A stretch of 32,781 nt of DNA, taken from positions 1-32,781 of the forward strand of contig CAMMHE010000014.1 of NCBI GenBank assembly GCA_946496575.1, in the 5' to 3' direction. The position numbers were made by a program, and so were the translations under genes. The notes beneath the pieces are model-generated. The model ran no database searches, was not told the DNA's origin, and saw only the letters and a list, made by a program, of their open reading frames with translations. The stretch comes from an uncultured Clostridium sp. GTDB lineage: Bacteria > Bacillota > Clostridia > TANB77 > CAG-508. This document shows, piece by piece, positions 23,647-32,648 of the stretch. Numbering within the stretch: the stretch's first letter is position 1; each line of letters starts with the position of its first letter.

Positions 23647-25491
23647 TTATCCAATTGTTTCAAATTGAGAATTGTAAAGTTCAGCATAGAAACCATTTTG
23701 TTTAATCAATTCGTCATGATTTCCTTGCTCAATTATGTTTCCTTCTTTAACAACCAAAATCAAATCAGCATTTTTTATTGTTGATAATCTATGTGCAATT
23801 ATAAAAGATGTTCTTCCTTCTGTTAATTTATCCATTGCTTTTTGAACTAATTCTTCTGTCCTTGTATCAACTGATGAAGTTGCTTCATCCAATATTAAAA
23901 ATGGTGCATCTTTTATCATACCTCTTGCAATTGTCATTAATTGCTTTTGTCCAGCAGATAAATTGTCTACATCACTTAATACAGTATCATATCCTTTTGG
24001 AAGACTACGTATATAGTGGTCTAACCCTACTGTTTTACAAGCTTCTATTACTTGTTCATCTGTTACATTTTCTTTGTTATATATAATATTTTCTTTTATT
24101 GTACCACTAAATAGCCATGTATCCTGTAATACCATGATAAATAGATCATGTATATTTTCCCTTGTTAATTGTTTAGTTGATATTCCATCTATTTTTATGT
24201 CTCCACCATTTATTTCATAAAATTTCATAAGTAAGTTAATTAAAGTTGTTTTACCTGCTCCTGTTGGCCCGACTATTGCAATTTTTTGACCAGATTTAGC
24301 TTTAGCACTAAATCCTTTTATTATTTCTTTTTCTCCATCATAACTAAATCTTACATTATTAAACTCTATATTTCCCTTTACATTATTTACATCCAATTTA
24401 GATGTTTTGTTACTTTCGTCTGACATTTCTTTTTCTTCTAAAAATTCAAATACTCTTTCACTTGCCGCTGCTGTTGATTGTAATTGTGTTGTGGCTTGTG
24501 CTATTTGAGATAATGGATTTGTAAACAATCGTATATATATCATAAAAGCTACTATAATACCAAAACTTATGTTTCCATTTATTGTAAGTAGTGCTCCAAC
24601 TATACAAACAGCTACATATCCAAAATTTCCTACAAACGCCATTAATGGTTGCATTAATCCAGATAAGAATTGGCTCTTTCTTACGCTTTCAAAAAGTTGG
24701 TCATTTATCATATCAAATTTTTCATTAGCTTCATCTATTCCATTATATGCTTTAACAACATTATGTCCTGAATATATTTCTTCTATATGTCCATTTATAT
24801 TTCCTAATTCATCTTGTTGTTGAGTAAAGTATTTTTGTGATTTTGATAATATTACCATCATTGAACCAAATCCTATAATAGTTGTAAGTACTGCTGTAAT
24901 TGCCATTATCCAATTTGTTATAAACATCATAAGTAATGAACCTAAAAATAATGTTACAGCACTTACTAGAGTTCCTATACTATTATTCATTGTTTGACCT
25001 ATTGTGTCTACATCATTAGTAACTCTTGAAAGTATATCCCCATAACTATGATTATCAAAATATCTTAAAGGTAATTTGTTAATTTTTTCTGAAATTTCTT
25101 TACGCATCTTCTTGGTAAATCTGTTTGTTATTGTTGTCATTATAAATCCCTGAAGATATCCAAATATTAAACTTAATGTATATATTACTACTAGGAATAA
25201 TGATATACTTTTAATTTTATCTAAATTAATATTTCCAATCAAACCTTTTGTTATCTCATCTGTAATATCGCTCAAATAATTAGGACCTATAATAGCACAT
25301 ACTGAACTTGCTGATGCCAATATTATTGCTATTATTATAAAAACAAGAAAAGGTCGGCAATATTTTATAAGGTTTTTCATTGCTTTCTTAAAATCTTTTG
25401 ACTTTTCACCAACACCCATTCGTGGACCTCCCATTGGTCCATGGTGCATTGGAGCTCTATTAGTTGTTCGCATCTTTTCTTCATTACCCAT
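23647..25491 (-). CDS. ABC exporter half-transporter, subunit with consensus ATPase site
   Basis: 614 residues. A Met/His/Gly-rich start (APMHHGPMGGPRMG) precedes six membrane helices of an ABC type IV exporter, then the nucleotide-binding domain: Walker A GPTGAGKTT, Q-loop in VLQDTWLFSGT, signature LSAGQKQLM, Walker B plus catalytic Glu LILDEATSSVD, H-loop IIAHRLST. Pairs with the gene just upstream, whose stop overlaps this start by 8 bases (ATGGGTAATGA), so the two are translationally coupled. Heterodimeric MDR-type exporters of this kind move drugs, peptides or lipids; substrate unknown. Confidence 0.93.
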   Translation of the reverse strand: MGNEEKMRTTNRAPMHHGPMGGPRMGVGEKSKDFKKAMKNLIKYCRPFLVFIIIAIILASASSVCAIIGPNYLSDITDEITKGLIGNINLDKIKSISLFLVVIYTLSLIFGYLQGFIMTTITNRFTKKMRKEISEKINKLPLRYFDNHSYGDILSRVTNDVDTIGQTMNNSIGTLVSAVTLFLGSLLMMFITNWIMAITAVLTTIIGFGSMMVILSKSQKYFTQQQDELGNINGHIEEIYSGHNVVKAYNGIDEANEKFDMINDQLFESVRKSQFLSGLMQPLMAFVGNFGYVAVCIVGALLTINGNISFGIIVAFMIYIRLFTNPLSQIAQATTQLQSTAAASERVFEFLEEKEMSDESNKTSKLDVNNVKGNIEFNNVRFSYDGEKEIIKGFSAKAKSGQKIAIVGPTGAGKTTLINLLMKFYEINGGDIKIDGISTKQLTRENIHDLFIMVLQDTWLFSGTIKENIIYNKENVTDEQVIEACKTVGLDHYIRSLPKGYDTVLSDVDNLSAGQKQLMTIARGMIKDAPFLILDEATSSVDTRTEELVQKAMDKLTEGRTSFIIAHRLSTIKNADLILVVKEGNIIEQGNHDELIKQNGFYAELYNSQFETIG

Positions 25492-27247
25492 TTTCCAATT
25501 CCTCCTTGCTTAATTGTGAATATGCTATTTCTTTATATACTTCGCAATTCTGTAATAATTCCTTGTGTTTTCCTTTTCCTACCATTTCTCCATCTTCTAA
25601 TACAATTATTTGATCTGCATCTTTTATTGTTCCAATTCTTTGTGCTACTATTAGATTTGTTGCATCTTTTGTATAATTTTTTAATTCTTTTCTTAATGCA
25701 AAATCGGTTTTATAGTCTAATGCACTAAATGAATCATCAAATATATATATTTCTGGATTTCTAGCTATTGCCCTAGCTATTGCTAATCTTTGTTTTTGTC
25801 CTCCAGAAACGTTTGTTCCTCCTTGAGCTATATGTGATTCATATTTTTTCTCCATACTTTCAACAAAATCTTGCCCTTGTGCTACTTTAACTGCTTGTTT
25901 TATTTGTTCTTGATTTGGTTTTCCTTTTCCATTATTACCATAAGAAACGTTTTCATTTATAGTACCACTGAACATAACTGCTCTTTGTGGAATATAACCT
26001 AATTTATTATGTAATGCTCTTTGTTCATATTCTTTTACATTTATTCCATCTACTAAAACTTCTCCTTCTGTGGCATCATAAAATCTTGGAACTAAATTTA
26101 TTAGTGTAGATTTACCTGAACCTGTAGAGCCTATAAAAGCTACTGTTTCCCCTTTGTTTGCTTTAAATGATATATTCTTTAACATGTACTCTTCTGCATC
26201 AGGATATTTAAATGATACATTTTTGAATTCTACTGTTCCTTTCTCTTTTGTGTCATCTCCTTTATTTTTTCCATCTTTAATTTTACTTTCTGTATCAAGT
26301 ACTTCTAAAATTCTCTGTGCAGATACACTAGCCCTTGGATATATTATAAATATCATACTTAACATCATAAATGACATGACTACTTGTATTGCATATGATG
26401 AAAATACTACCATATTACTAAATATATCTAATTTATCTAACATATTAGCATTTTCAATTAAAAAAGCTCCACTAAAATATATTGCAAGAGTTATTCCAGA
26501 CATTATTGAATTCATTACTGGATTCATTATTGCTAATATTCTTTGATTAAATAATTGTGTATCTTTTAGTTCTTCATTTGCCTTTTCAAATTTTTCTTTT
26601 TGGTATTCTTCTGCATTATATGCTCTTATTACTCTTATTCCTGTTAAATTTTCTCTTGTTATTCTGTTTAAATTATCTGTTAATTTCTGTACTTTTTTAA
26701 ATCTTGGAAGTACTAAAGTTACTATAACACCTATCATTATAAATAGTACTCCTACTGCTACAGCAGTGATTGCACTCCATTGCCAACTCTTTCCTGCTAT
26801 TTTGGTTATTGCCCATACTGCCATAATTGGAGCTTTTATTAATAATTGTAAGCCCATAGCAATTAACATTTGAACTTGTGTTATATCATTTGTTGTTCTT
26901 GTAATTAAGCTACTTGTAGAAAACATTTTGATTTCTTCCATTCCAAAACTTTCTACTTTTGTAAATACATCTTTTCTTAAATTTTTAGAAAAATTTGCTG
27001 CCACATATGATGCAAAATATCCTACAATTACTGAAGATATTAAACTTCCTAACGCACAAGATAACATATATGCACCTTGTTCTAGTATTTCAGTCATTGT
27101 ACTGCCTTCAGTTTGCACTAGTTTTGTTATTTCAGACATGTAGTCAGGTAATTTCAAATCTAACCATACTTGTAATACTACAAATAATATACATATTAAT
27201 ATGTATATTATTTCCTTTTTTCTCAATTTTTTTAATAGTTTTAACAT
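25484..27247 (-). CDS. ABC exporter half-transporter, subunit with degenerate ATPase site
   Basis: 587 residues from the ATG at 27247 (AAGGAGACAT upstream; the longer frame adds 21 residues). Six membrane helices, then Walker A GSTGSGKST, Q-loop GYIPQRAVMFSGT, signature VSGGQKQRL, and Walker B IYIFDDSFSALD, where the catalytic Glu is replaced by Asp; the H-loop His is replaced by Gln (IVAQRIGT). These changes are typical of the degenerate-site partner in heterodimeric exporters such as BmrC or TM287. First gene of the pair, from a strong promoter at 27282-27310. Confidence 0.93.
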   Translation of the reverse strand: MLKLLKKLRKKEIIYILICILFVVLQVWLDLKLPDYMSEITKLVQTEGSTMTEILEQGAYMLSCALGSLISSVIVGYFASYVAANFSKNLRKDVFTKVESFGMEEIKMFSTSSLITRTTNDITQVQMLIAMGLQLLIKAPIMAVWAITKIAGKSWQWSAITAVAVGVLFIMIGVIVTLVLPRFKKVQKLTDNLNRITRENLTGIRVIRAYNAEEYQKEKFEKANEELKDTQLFNQRILAIMNPVMNSIMSGITLAIYFSGAFLIENANMLDKLDIFSNMVVFSSYAIQVVMSFMMLSMIFIIYPRASVSAQRILEVLDTESKIKDGKNKGDDTKEKGTVEFKNVSFKYPDAEEYMLKNISFKANKGETVAFIGSTGSGKSTLINLVPRFYDATEGEVLVDGINVKEYEQRALHNKLGYIPQRAVMFSGTINENVSYGNNGKGKPNQEQIKQAVKVAQGQDFVESMEKKYESHIAQGGTNVSGGQKQRLAIARAIARNPEIYIFDDSFSALDYKTDFALRKELKNYTKDATNLIVAQRIGTIKDADQIIVLEDGEMVGKGKHKELLQNCEVYKEIAYSQLSKEELENG

Positions 27248-27281
27248 GTTATGTCTCCTTTCAATTTTTCCATATCTATGA

Positions 27282-27310
27282 ATTTTATTCCCTTTAAAAT
27301 ATTTTGTCAA
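27282..27310 (-). promoter_or_regulatory. Promoter of the ABC exporter operon
   Basis: Minus strand TTGACA (27310-27305), 17 bases, TAAAAT (27287-27282), nearly consensus. The start near 27275 leaves a short leader with AAGGAG. Confidence 0.8.
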
Positions 27311-27347
27311 CTAATTTCACAGATAATTTACAAATGTTTTAAATTTA

Positions 27348-27632
27348 TTAAGTTTTTTCTAGATTATTTCCTATATTATCTTTAAGTTCAAACCTTGTAA
27401 TTCCTCTATTTAAAGTTAAATATTTTCTTTTTATTCGTACATGTTTAAATTCTTTTCTTACCATTTCCAATATTGCTTTTCCTTTATGAAATCCATGTAT
27501 AACTTCTACTACTTTTATATATTCTGGTGCAGTATTTAATTCTTTTTCTAAATAATATCTTGCTTCTGCCACAGTCATTTCATGCAAATCTACTATTAAT
27601 ATTTCTTCTGGCTTTAAAAAAATATCATCCAC
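27348..27632 (-). CDS. Smr-domain protein
   Basis: 94 residues, essentially one small MutS-related domain. IVDLHEMTVAEARYYLEKEL is the Smr start (DLHxxxxxEA), and VVEVIHGFHKGKAILEMVR the H-G-G nuclease/RNA-binding turn (usually HGxGxG; here HGFHKG). Smr domains nick branched DNA or cleave or bind RNA on stalled ribosomes. Stand-alone versions of this size occur in Clostridia. The weak GGTGAAAG site lies far from the ATG. Sits between the glycosyltransferase cluster and the exporter. Confidence 0.8.
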   Translation of the reverse strand: MDDIFLKPEEILIVDLHEMTVAEARYYLEKELNTAPEYIKVVEVIHGFHKGKAILEMVRKEFKHVRIKRKYLTLNRGITRFELKDNIGNNLEKT

Positions 27633-27680
27633 GTCTCTTTCACCTTTTCCTAAATTATTAAAACTTATATATGTTTTTAA

Positions 27681-27704
27681 AATCCAGCTATTTTATGCTG
27701 GATT
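27681..27704. terminator. Hairpin between decayed glycosyltransferase and Smr gene
   Basis: Perfect 8-bp stem AATCCAGC/GCTGGATT (27681-27688 with 27697-27704), followed on minus by TTAAAAA and on plus by GTTCTATTTTT. Probably ends transcription of the glycosyltransferase cluster. Confidence 0.6.
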
Positions 27705-27713
27705 GTTCTATTT

Positions 27714-27967
27714 TTATTTATTTTCCTCTTTTTGATCATTATACTCATTTACTAAATACAATGGTCTATTTTTTGTTTCTATAAATATTCTTCCCAAATA
27801 TTCCCCTATAATTCCAAACAATAATATTTGTATTCCTGAAAAAAATAATACCAATAATTATATATGTTGCAAGTCTTAATGGAGAAGTAGTAAATGATGT
27901 TATTCCATCTATTGCTAAATCTACTAATTTAAAATAATGCATTAACACATCTTCTATCTAGCAACCT
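27714..27967 (-). pseudogene. C-terminal remnant of a GtrB/DPM1-like glycosyltransferase
   Basis: Reads RLLDRRCVNAL, then (other frame) FKLVDLAIDGITSFTTSPLR and LATYI, and after a break in a T7 run [18 protein letters not shown] and [17 protein letters not shown] to a stop at 27714. This is the membrane C-terminus of a GT2 polyprenyl-phosphate glycosyltransferase like the intact one at 28455, but the catalytic N-terminal domain is gone and an internal part is deleted. The breaks are not at CGG codons. True pseudogene. Confidence 0.75.
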
Positions 27968-27989
27968 AATTTCCTCCTCTATACTATAA

Positions 27990-28412
27990 TTATTTGTTTG
28001 ATTGCTTCTTAAATATTATAAATTTACTTAATATATAATTTACTATTATTACTATTATATTTGCTATTAGTTTTATAATCAATTCATTCATATGTAATAG
28101 ATTTACAAATACATATAATATTAGTTCTTCTAATAATAATGAAAATATTCTTGCCGCACTAAATGAAAGTATTTCTTTTTCTATAATTCCAAATTCAAAA
28201 CTTCTGCTTTTGAACACGAATAATTTGTTTGTAAAATATGCAAAAATAACACTTATTATCCAAGCTATTATGTTACATATGTGCATGTCTATATTTGTAA
28301 ATTGTGTTAATATTGCAAATATAATATAGTTTATTGCAGTTGTTAGTACACCTATTATTAAATATTTTATAATTTCTTCATATTTTTTTATTAATTCTTT
28401 TATTTTTCTCAT
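27990..28412 (-). CDS. GtrA-family membrane protein
   Basis: 140 residues with four membrane helices (about 17-35, 45-63, 83-103 and 112-130). The family pattern YLIIGVLTTAINYIIFAIL and FAYFTNKLFVFKS near helix 2 and the SKFIIFKK end are present. GtrA proteins are thought to flip polyprenyl-linked sugars for glycosylation of teichoic acids or polysaccharides. Follows the GtrB-like glycosyltransferase by about 40 bases, the usual partner order. Ribosome-binding site weak. Confidence 0.88.
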   Translation of the reverse strand: MRKIKELIKKYEEIIKYLIIGVLTTAINYIIFAILTQFTNIDMHICNIIAWIISVIFAYFTNKLFVFKSRSFEFGIIEKEILSFSAARIFSLLLEELILYVFVNLLHMNELIIKLIANIIVIIVNYILSKFIIFKKQSNK

Positions 28413-28454
28413 TTCTATTATGCTAGTTTTGCTACTAACCTTCCTCCTTTTACA

Positions 28455-29387
28455 TTAAAAATTTATCTTTTTTTCAATTATATATTGAGGTCTATTCTTA
28501 CTTTCATCATAAATTCTTGCTATGTATTCTGACATTATCCACATTGAAAGTAACTGTACTCCCACAAAAAATGTAATTGCTACCATCAGTGATGTCCACC
28601 CTGGAGTTAAATTATTTAATTTAAAAATGTATGATATTACCGCATAAATCATTATACATATTGAGATTAATATTGAAATTAGACCTAATGCTCCTACAAA
28701 TTTTAATGGTTTTGTTGAAAAACTTATTATTCCGTCAGATGCTAGTTTTAACATTTTTTTCAATGGATATTTGGTTTCTCCAGCAAACCTATCTTTTCTC
28801 TCATATTCAAATGGTATTTGCTTGAATCCAACCCAACTCCATAATCCACGTAAAAACTTATTATGCTCTGGTAAACTATTTATGACTTCTACCACTTCTC
28901 TATCAACTAATCTAAAGTCTCCTGTATCTTTTGGAATTTCTACATCTGAAAGAGAATTTAACATTTTATAAAACATTTTCGCTGTTAGCAATTTAAATGC
29001 AGATTCGCCTTCTCTTGTTTTGCGCTTTCCATATATAACTTGATTTCCTTGTTCCCAAAGTTTTAACATCTTTGGTATTAATTCTGGTGGATCTTGCAAG
29101 TCTGCATCTATTATTACTACTACATCTCCTGATACATGCTTTAATCCAGCTGTTACTGCACATTGATGCCCAAAGTTTCTGGCAAATGATAGTATTTTTA
29201 CATTACTGTCATTTTTAGCAATTTCTTCTAATAATTCTAATGTTTTATCTTTACTTCCATCATTTATAAATATAATTTCATATTCATAATTTTCTATATT
29301 TTGTAAGGTTTGTGTTAATCTCTTATAACATTCATTTACTACTTTTTCTTCATAATACATTGGTACTACTAATGATATTTTCTTCAT
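28455..29387 (-). CDS. GtrB/DPM1-like polyprenyl-phosphate glycosyltransferase (GT2)
   Basis: 310 residues. GT-A fold: VVPMYYEEKVV start, FINDGSKDKT, ARNFGHQCAVTAGL, the metal-binding DADLQDPPE, and GDFRLVDREV with LRGLWSWVGF, then two C-terminal membrane helices (about 232-257 and 268-288) and a YESKNRP-like end. It transfers a sugar from a nucleotide to undecaprenyl phosphate, to be used by a GtrA flippase and a membrane glycosyltransferase, both present next to it. AGGAGG precedes the ATG. Confidence 0.92.
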   Translation of the reverse strand: MKKISLVVPMYYEEKVVNECYKRLTQTLQNIENYEYEIIFINDGSKDKTLELLEEIAKNDSNVKILSFARNFGHQCAVTAGLKHVSGDVVVIIDADLQDPPELIPKMLKLWEQGNQVIYGKRKTREGESAFKLLTAKMFYKMLNSLSDVEIPKDTGDFRLVDREVVEVINSLPEHNKFLRGLWSWVGFKQIPFEYERKDRFAGETKYPLKKMLKLASDGIISFSTKPLKFVGALGLISILISICIMIYAVISYIFKLNNLTPGWTSLMVAITFFVGVQLLSMWIMSEYIARIYDESKNRPQYIIEKKINF

Positions 29388-29403
29388 CTTTACCTCCTAA
29401 AAT

Positions 29404-29796
29404 TTAGTTAGCTATATATTCCTCCGCTTTTTCTACAAATAGATTATATTCTTCATATTTTAAATAACCATATGGACTCGATGCAAAGGTTTTGTTATAA
29501 ATTCTTCACCATTTTCTATTTTATGTTTGTATTTTTTTCTTATATCTGCATAATATACTAAACATTTTTCTCCATCAATTTTTTCTTTAAAATACAAATC
29601 AAACATTCTATTTTGCAATTAGTTTTTCTATAACTTTTTTTGTATTGTCTTTTGAGCCATCATCCATGATTAGCCATTCAATTTCTAATGATTCATTTTC
29701 TTCTTTTTGATTTTCTATATTTTTAATTATACTATTGTATAGAATTTCTAAAAAATTTGCTCTATTATATGTTGCCGTTAAAATCGATAGTTTCAT
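29404..29796 (-). pseudogene. Decayed GT2 glycosyltransferase
   Basis: The N-terminus MKLSILTATYNRANFLEILY, then EIEWLIMDDGSKDNTKKVIE, is a normal GT2 start, but the frame stops at 29608. Later frames hold NRMFDLYFKEKIDGEKCLVY, ADIRKKYKHKIENGEEFIT and, in a third frame, SPYGYLKYEEYNLFVEKAEE to a stop at 29404. The middle of the catalytic domain, with the DxD region, is missing. No in-frame CGG occurs, so deletion is the cause rather than recoding. Confidence 0.72.
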
Positions 29797-29847
29797 ATTT
29801 TTAGATAAATGCTAGAATTAACTAACATTTCTCCTTTCTTACTTATT

Positions 29848-31425
29848 TTAGTTCTTTTTTTTGTCTATATCTTCTATAAATTTATCTTTTATTTTATTTA
29901 ATTTTTTTACAGCATAATCTTCTATTTGTATTGAAACAATTGGCATTAAAATTACAATATATGATATTATATACCTTGATTTTGCTTCCCATAATGTATG
30001 AAATAAAAATCCTCCGATAAATATTGTTATTAATAGCAATATATCAATTGTTAAATTTTTTCTATATTTTAAAATTGTTAATATTGTACTTCCAAATATT
30101 ATTAATATTATTGCTTTTTGAAATACATATAATGGTTTAGTAAATTTTATTACTAAAAAGTCTATTGTTCCTTTTACTATATTTTCTAATATTGAATCTG
30201 GCTCTTTTCCTTCTAAAGTTCCAAAATTATATGAACCATTATACCACATTGCTGCATATGTGTTTTCTGTCCACATAGATGCTGTCTTTTCTATATAAAA
30301 TTTTGCAAAATATACAGGATTTTCCATAAAGTATTTTATTCTATTACTTATTTCTTCTTTATACTTTTGCTTTGAATTAATAGCATCGGAAACTCCCCAA
30401 TCTGCATAAGTATTATACCACCCTTCTGCTCTTTCGCCATCTTCCATTCCCATACATAAAAATCCTATTGTTGGAAACGCTTTGTTATTATCTAACTCAA
30501 ATTTGTTTTGCAAGAAATTTTTTATACCTGTAGCTGGCATTATACTAATTAATAAAAATAATATTAGAATTAGTATTTTTATTAAGATATTTTTTATGAG
30601 TTTTTCTTTTGTTTTAAATATGTCTAATAATATATATATACTTATTGCTATTATGTAAATTAAATTATTCATTCTTGTTATATATGCAACAGACATAAGT
30701 AATGCAGATATTATTGCATATCTATATTTTTGTTTGCTTGAATATTTCATTATATAATAGACTGCAAATACACACATCGGTATACTTAATATATCACCAT
30801 ATACAAATATTGATAGTAATGGTAATGTTATAAATGTTATTGATATCATTAGTGATTTAATCTTTCGTGTAGGATAATCTTTTCCTAAATGATCAGTTAT
30901 TAATAGTATTCCTAATATCGTAAATGCATTTGCTATTGCATTAATACATTGTAGTATTATTACACTGGTCGAACTGAAGATTTTAAATATCACAAAATAT
31001 ATTGTTGCTAATGTTAATTGTTGAGGATATAATTCTAAATACCAGTTTCCTTTTAGTTTCTCAATTTTTCCCTCATACATTTTTACAGCTGTTTCGTATA
31101 CATGTTGTTGGTCAAATATTGGATTTGCTTTTCTCAAATTTATCCAAACTATTTGTAAAATTATATATAATATTAGTATTATTACTATTATTTTTATTTT
31201 TTCATTTTTACTGTATGTTCCATTTTTAAATTTTTTTAATATTTTATATATTATTACAATCATTGCTAATGTAATTATTAATTCTATTATTCCATATATT
31301 TCTATATTTACTTTTTCTGATAAATTACTTTCTATTGTTGTTATATAAAATATATTTAATATAAGCACAATTAAACATAATATTAGACCTATAACTGCTA
31401 TCGTATTTTTTACAAGCTTTTCCAT
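29848..31425 (-). CDS. Multi-pass membrane glycosyltransferase (GT-C, GT39/ArnT-like)
   Basis: 525 residues with about 11-12 membrane helices. The first extracytoplasmic loop has an acidic-aromatic stretch (ANPIFDQQHVYETAVKMY) and PQQLTLATIYFVIF, the arrangement of GT-C enzymes such as dolichyl-phosphate-mannose or ArnT-type transferases; a long loop with GMEDGERAEGWYNTYADWGV follows helix 8 or so. It would transfer a lipid-linked sugar on the outer face, using donors made by the GtrB-like enzyme. Substrate unknown. Follows the GT4-like gene by 33 bases. Confidence 0.8.
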   Translation of the reverse strand: MEKLVKNTIAVIGLILCLIVLILNIFYITTIESNLSEKVNIEIYGIIELIITLAMIVIIYKILKKFKNGTYSKNEKIKIIVIILILYIILQIVWINLRKANPIFDQQHVYETAVKMYEGKIEKLKGNWYLELYPQQLTLATIYFVIFKIFSSTSVIILQCINAIANAFTILGILLITDHLGKDYPTRKIKSLMISITFITLPLLSIFVYGDILSIPMCVFAVYYIMKYSSKQKYRYAIISALLMSVAYITRMNNLIYIIAISIYILLDIFKTKEKLIKNILIKILILILFLLISIMPATGIKNFLQNKFELDNNKAFPTIGFLCMGMEDGERAEGWYNTYADWGVSDAINSKQKYKEEISNRIKYFMENPVYFAKFYIEKTASMWTENTYAAMWYNGSYNFGTLEGKEPDSILENIVKGTIDFLVIKFTKPLYVFQKAIILIIFGSTILTILKYRKNLTIDILLLITIFIGGFLFHTLWEAKSRYIISYIVILMPIVSIQIEDYAVKKLNKIKDKFIEDIDKKKN

Positions 31426-31458
31426 TATGTTTTCCTTTCTCTAACGTTTTATTGACTA

Positions 31459-32586
31459 TTAATTTATTAATTTTTCTATTTGTTCTAGTATATTATAATT
31501 ATCATATGTTAAGTTATTATTTATAGTTTTTTCCTGTTTTGTGGATAATTTTTTTGTAGCATTTAATATTTTTTTTAATCCAATATAGATACCCTCTTCG
31601 GAATTCTCAAATATTTTGCTTTTGTTATAATTTTTCAATGCTTCACTTGCTGCTGTGTTTGTTATTAATATGTATTTATTCAAAATTTTTGCTTCTTCTA
31701 AAACCATCCCATACCCTTCATATTCTGAAAATAGACATATATAATCTGCTTTTTTCATATATGGATATGGGTTTTCTTTTGCACCTAATAGTTTTACTGT
31801 ATTTTCGCATTTTTCAAATTTTATTAATTCTTGCAATTTATATTTTTCTGGTCCTTCTCCAATTATATACAAATTATGATTGAGTCCTTCTCTTATTAAT
31901 TTTGAATGCACTTTTATAAATCTATCTAATGCTTTCTGCTCTACTAAACGTGCTACTGTTAATAAGTTTATCTGCTGTTGCTTAAATTCTTTGGGTTCAA
32001 ACTGTTCTGCTTCTTCTAATACTTTCTTGCTATCTATATAATTATAAATTACTTGCTTTGATATAATATTTCTTGGGTATACTCTTTTAAAACTTTCTAG
32101 ATTATTTTTACTTACAAAAATTATTTCTTTGAATTTGTTGTATATTTTCTGATCTACCTTGCTTTTTATTTTTGATTTTATTCCGCTTCCAAATACTTGT
32201 GATATATCATTGTGTATCCATGCTATTTTGTTCTCTCTATTTTTACTACATGAAAATATTCTAGTAATTGGTCCTTCTAAAAAAGCAATTTCTACATCGT
32301 ATTTACCTTTTATGTATTTTTTATATATTTTATTTTTTAATAAAAATATTTGTAGTGGGATAATTATTTTTCTTTGTATAAATTTTAATTTTTTATATTG
32401 CAAATTGTATATAGTATTTATTTTTATGTTTGAAGCTATTTGTTTTTCTAATTTGCCTTTTCCATAAATGGTAAATACAGTTATTTCATATTTCTTATTT
32501 TTACTTAATTCATTTACTAAATCTACTAATACCCTTTCAGCTCCTCCAAGCTCTAGACTAGTTATACCAAATACTACTTTTTTCAT
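31459..32586 (-). CDS. Glycosyltransferase family 4 (GT-B fold)
   Basis: 375 residues. Start KKVVFGITSLELGGAERVLV with the GGAE donor/acceptor loop, middle linker, then LLTVARLVEQKALDRFI, LYIIGEGPEKYKLQEL, VKLLGAKENPYPYMKKADYI and the E-x7-E-like motif in SEYEGYGMVLEEAKILN. A retaining GT4-type enzyme that adds a sugar in capsule, teichoic acid or exopolysaccharide synthesis. No Shine-Dalgarno sequence directly before the ATG; a 20-codon open frame (32648-32586) ends over the start (TAATG), so translational coupling is possible. Confidence 0.9.
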   Translation of the reverse strand: MKKVVFGITSLELGGAERVLVDLVNELSKNKKYEITVFTIYGKGKLEKQIASNIKINTIYNLQYKKLKFIQRKIIIPLQIFLLKNKIYKKYIKGKYDVEIAFLEGPITRIFSCSKNRENKIAWIHNDISQVFGSGIKSKIKSKVDQKIYNKFKEIIFVSKNNLESFKRVYPRNIISKQVIYNYIDSKKVLEEAEQFEPKEFKQQQINLLTVARLVEQKALDRFIKVHSKLIREGLNHNLYIIGEGPEKYKLQELIKFEKCENTVKLLGAKENPYPYMKKADYICLFSEYEGYGMVLEEAKILNKYILITNTAASEALKNYNKSKIFENSEEGIYIGLKKILNATKKLSTKQEKTINNNLTYDNYNILEQIEKLIN

Positions 32587-32648
32587 TATATGTTTATTTG
32601 AGCTAGTTTAGCAATATCTAGCTTTTCCTTTCCTTTATTTTTTGACAT
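32586..32648 (-). other. 20-codon open frame overlapping the glycosyltransferase start
   Basis: ATG at 32648 to TAA at 32588-32586, overlapping the downstream ATG as TAATG. Contains AAAGGAAAGGAAA and a 6-bp inverted repeat AGCTAG/CTAGCT (32601-32606 with 32618-32623). No ribosome-binding site of its own is evident. Beyond it, an extended -10 TGATATAAT near 32680 may be the cluster's promoter. Leader peptide or chance frame. Confidence 0.25.
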
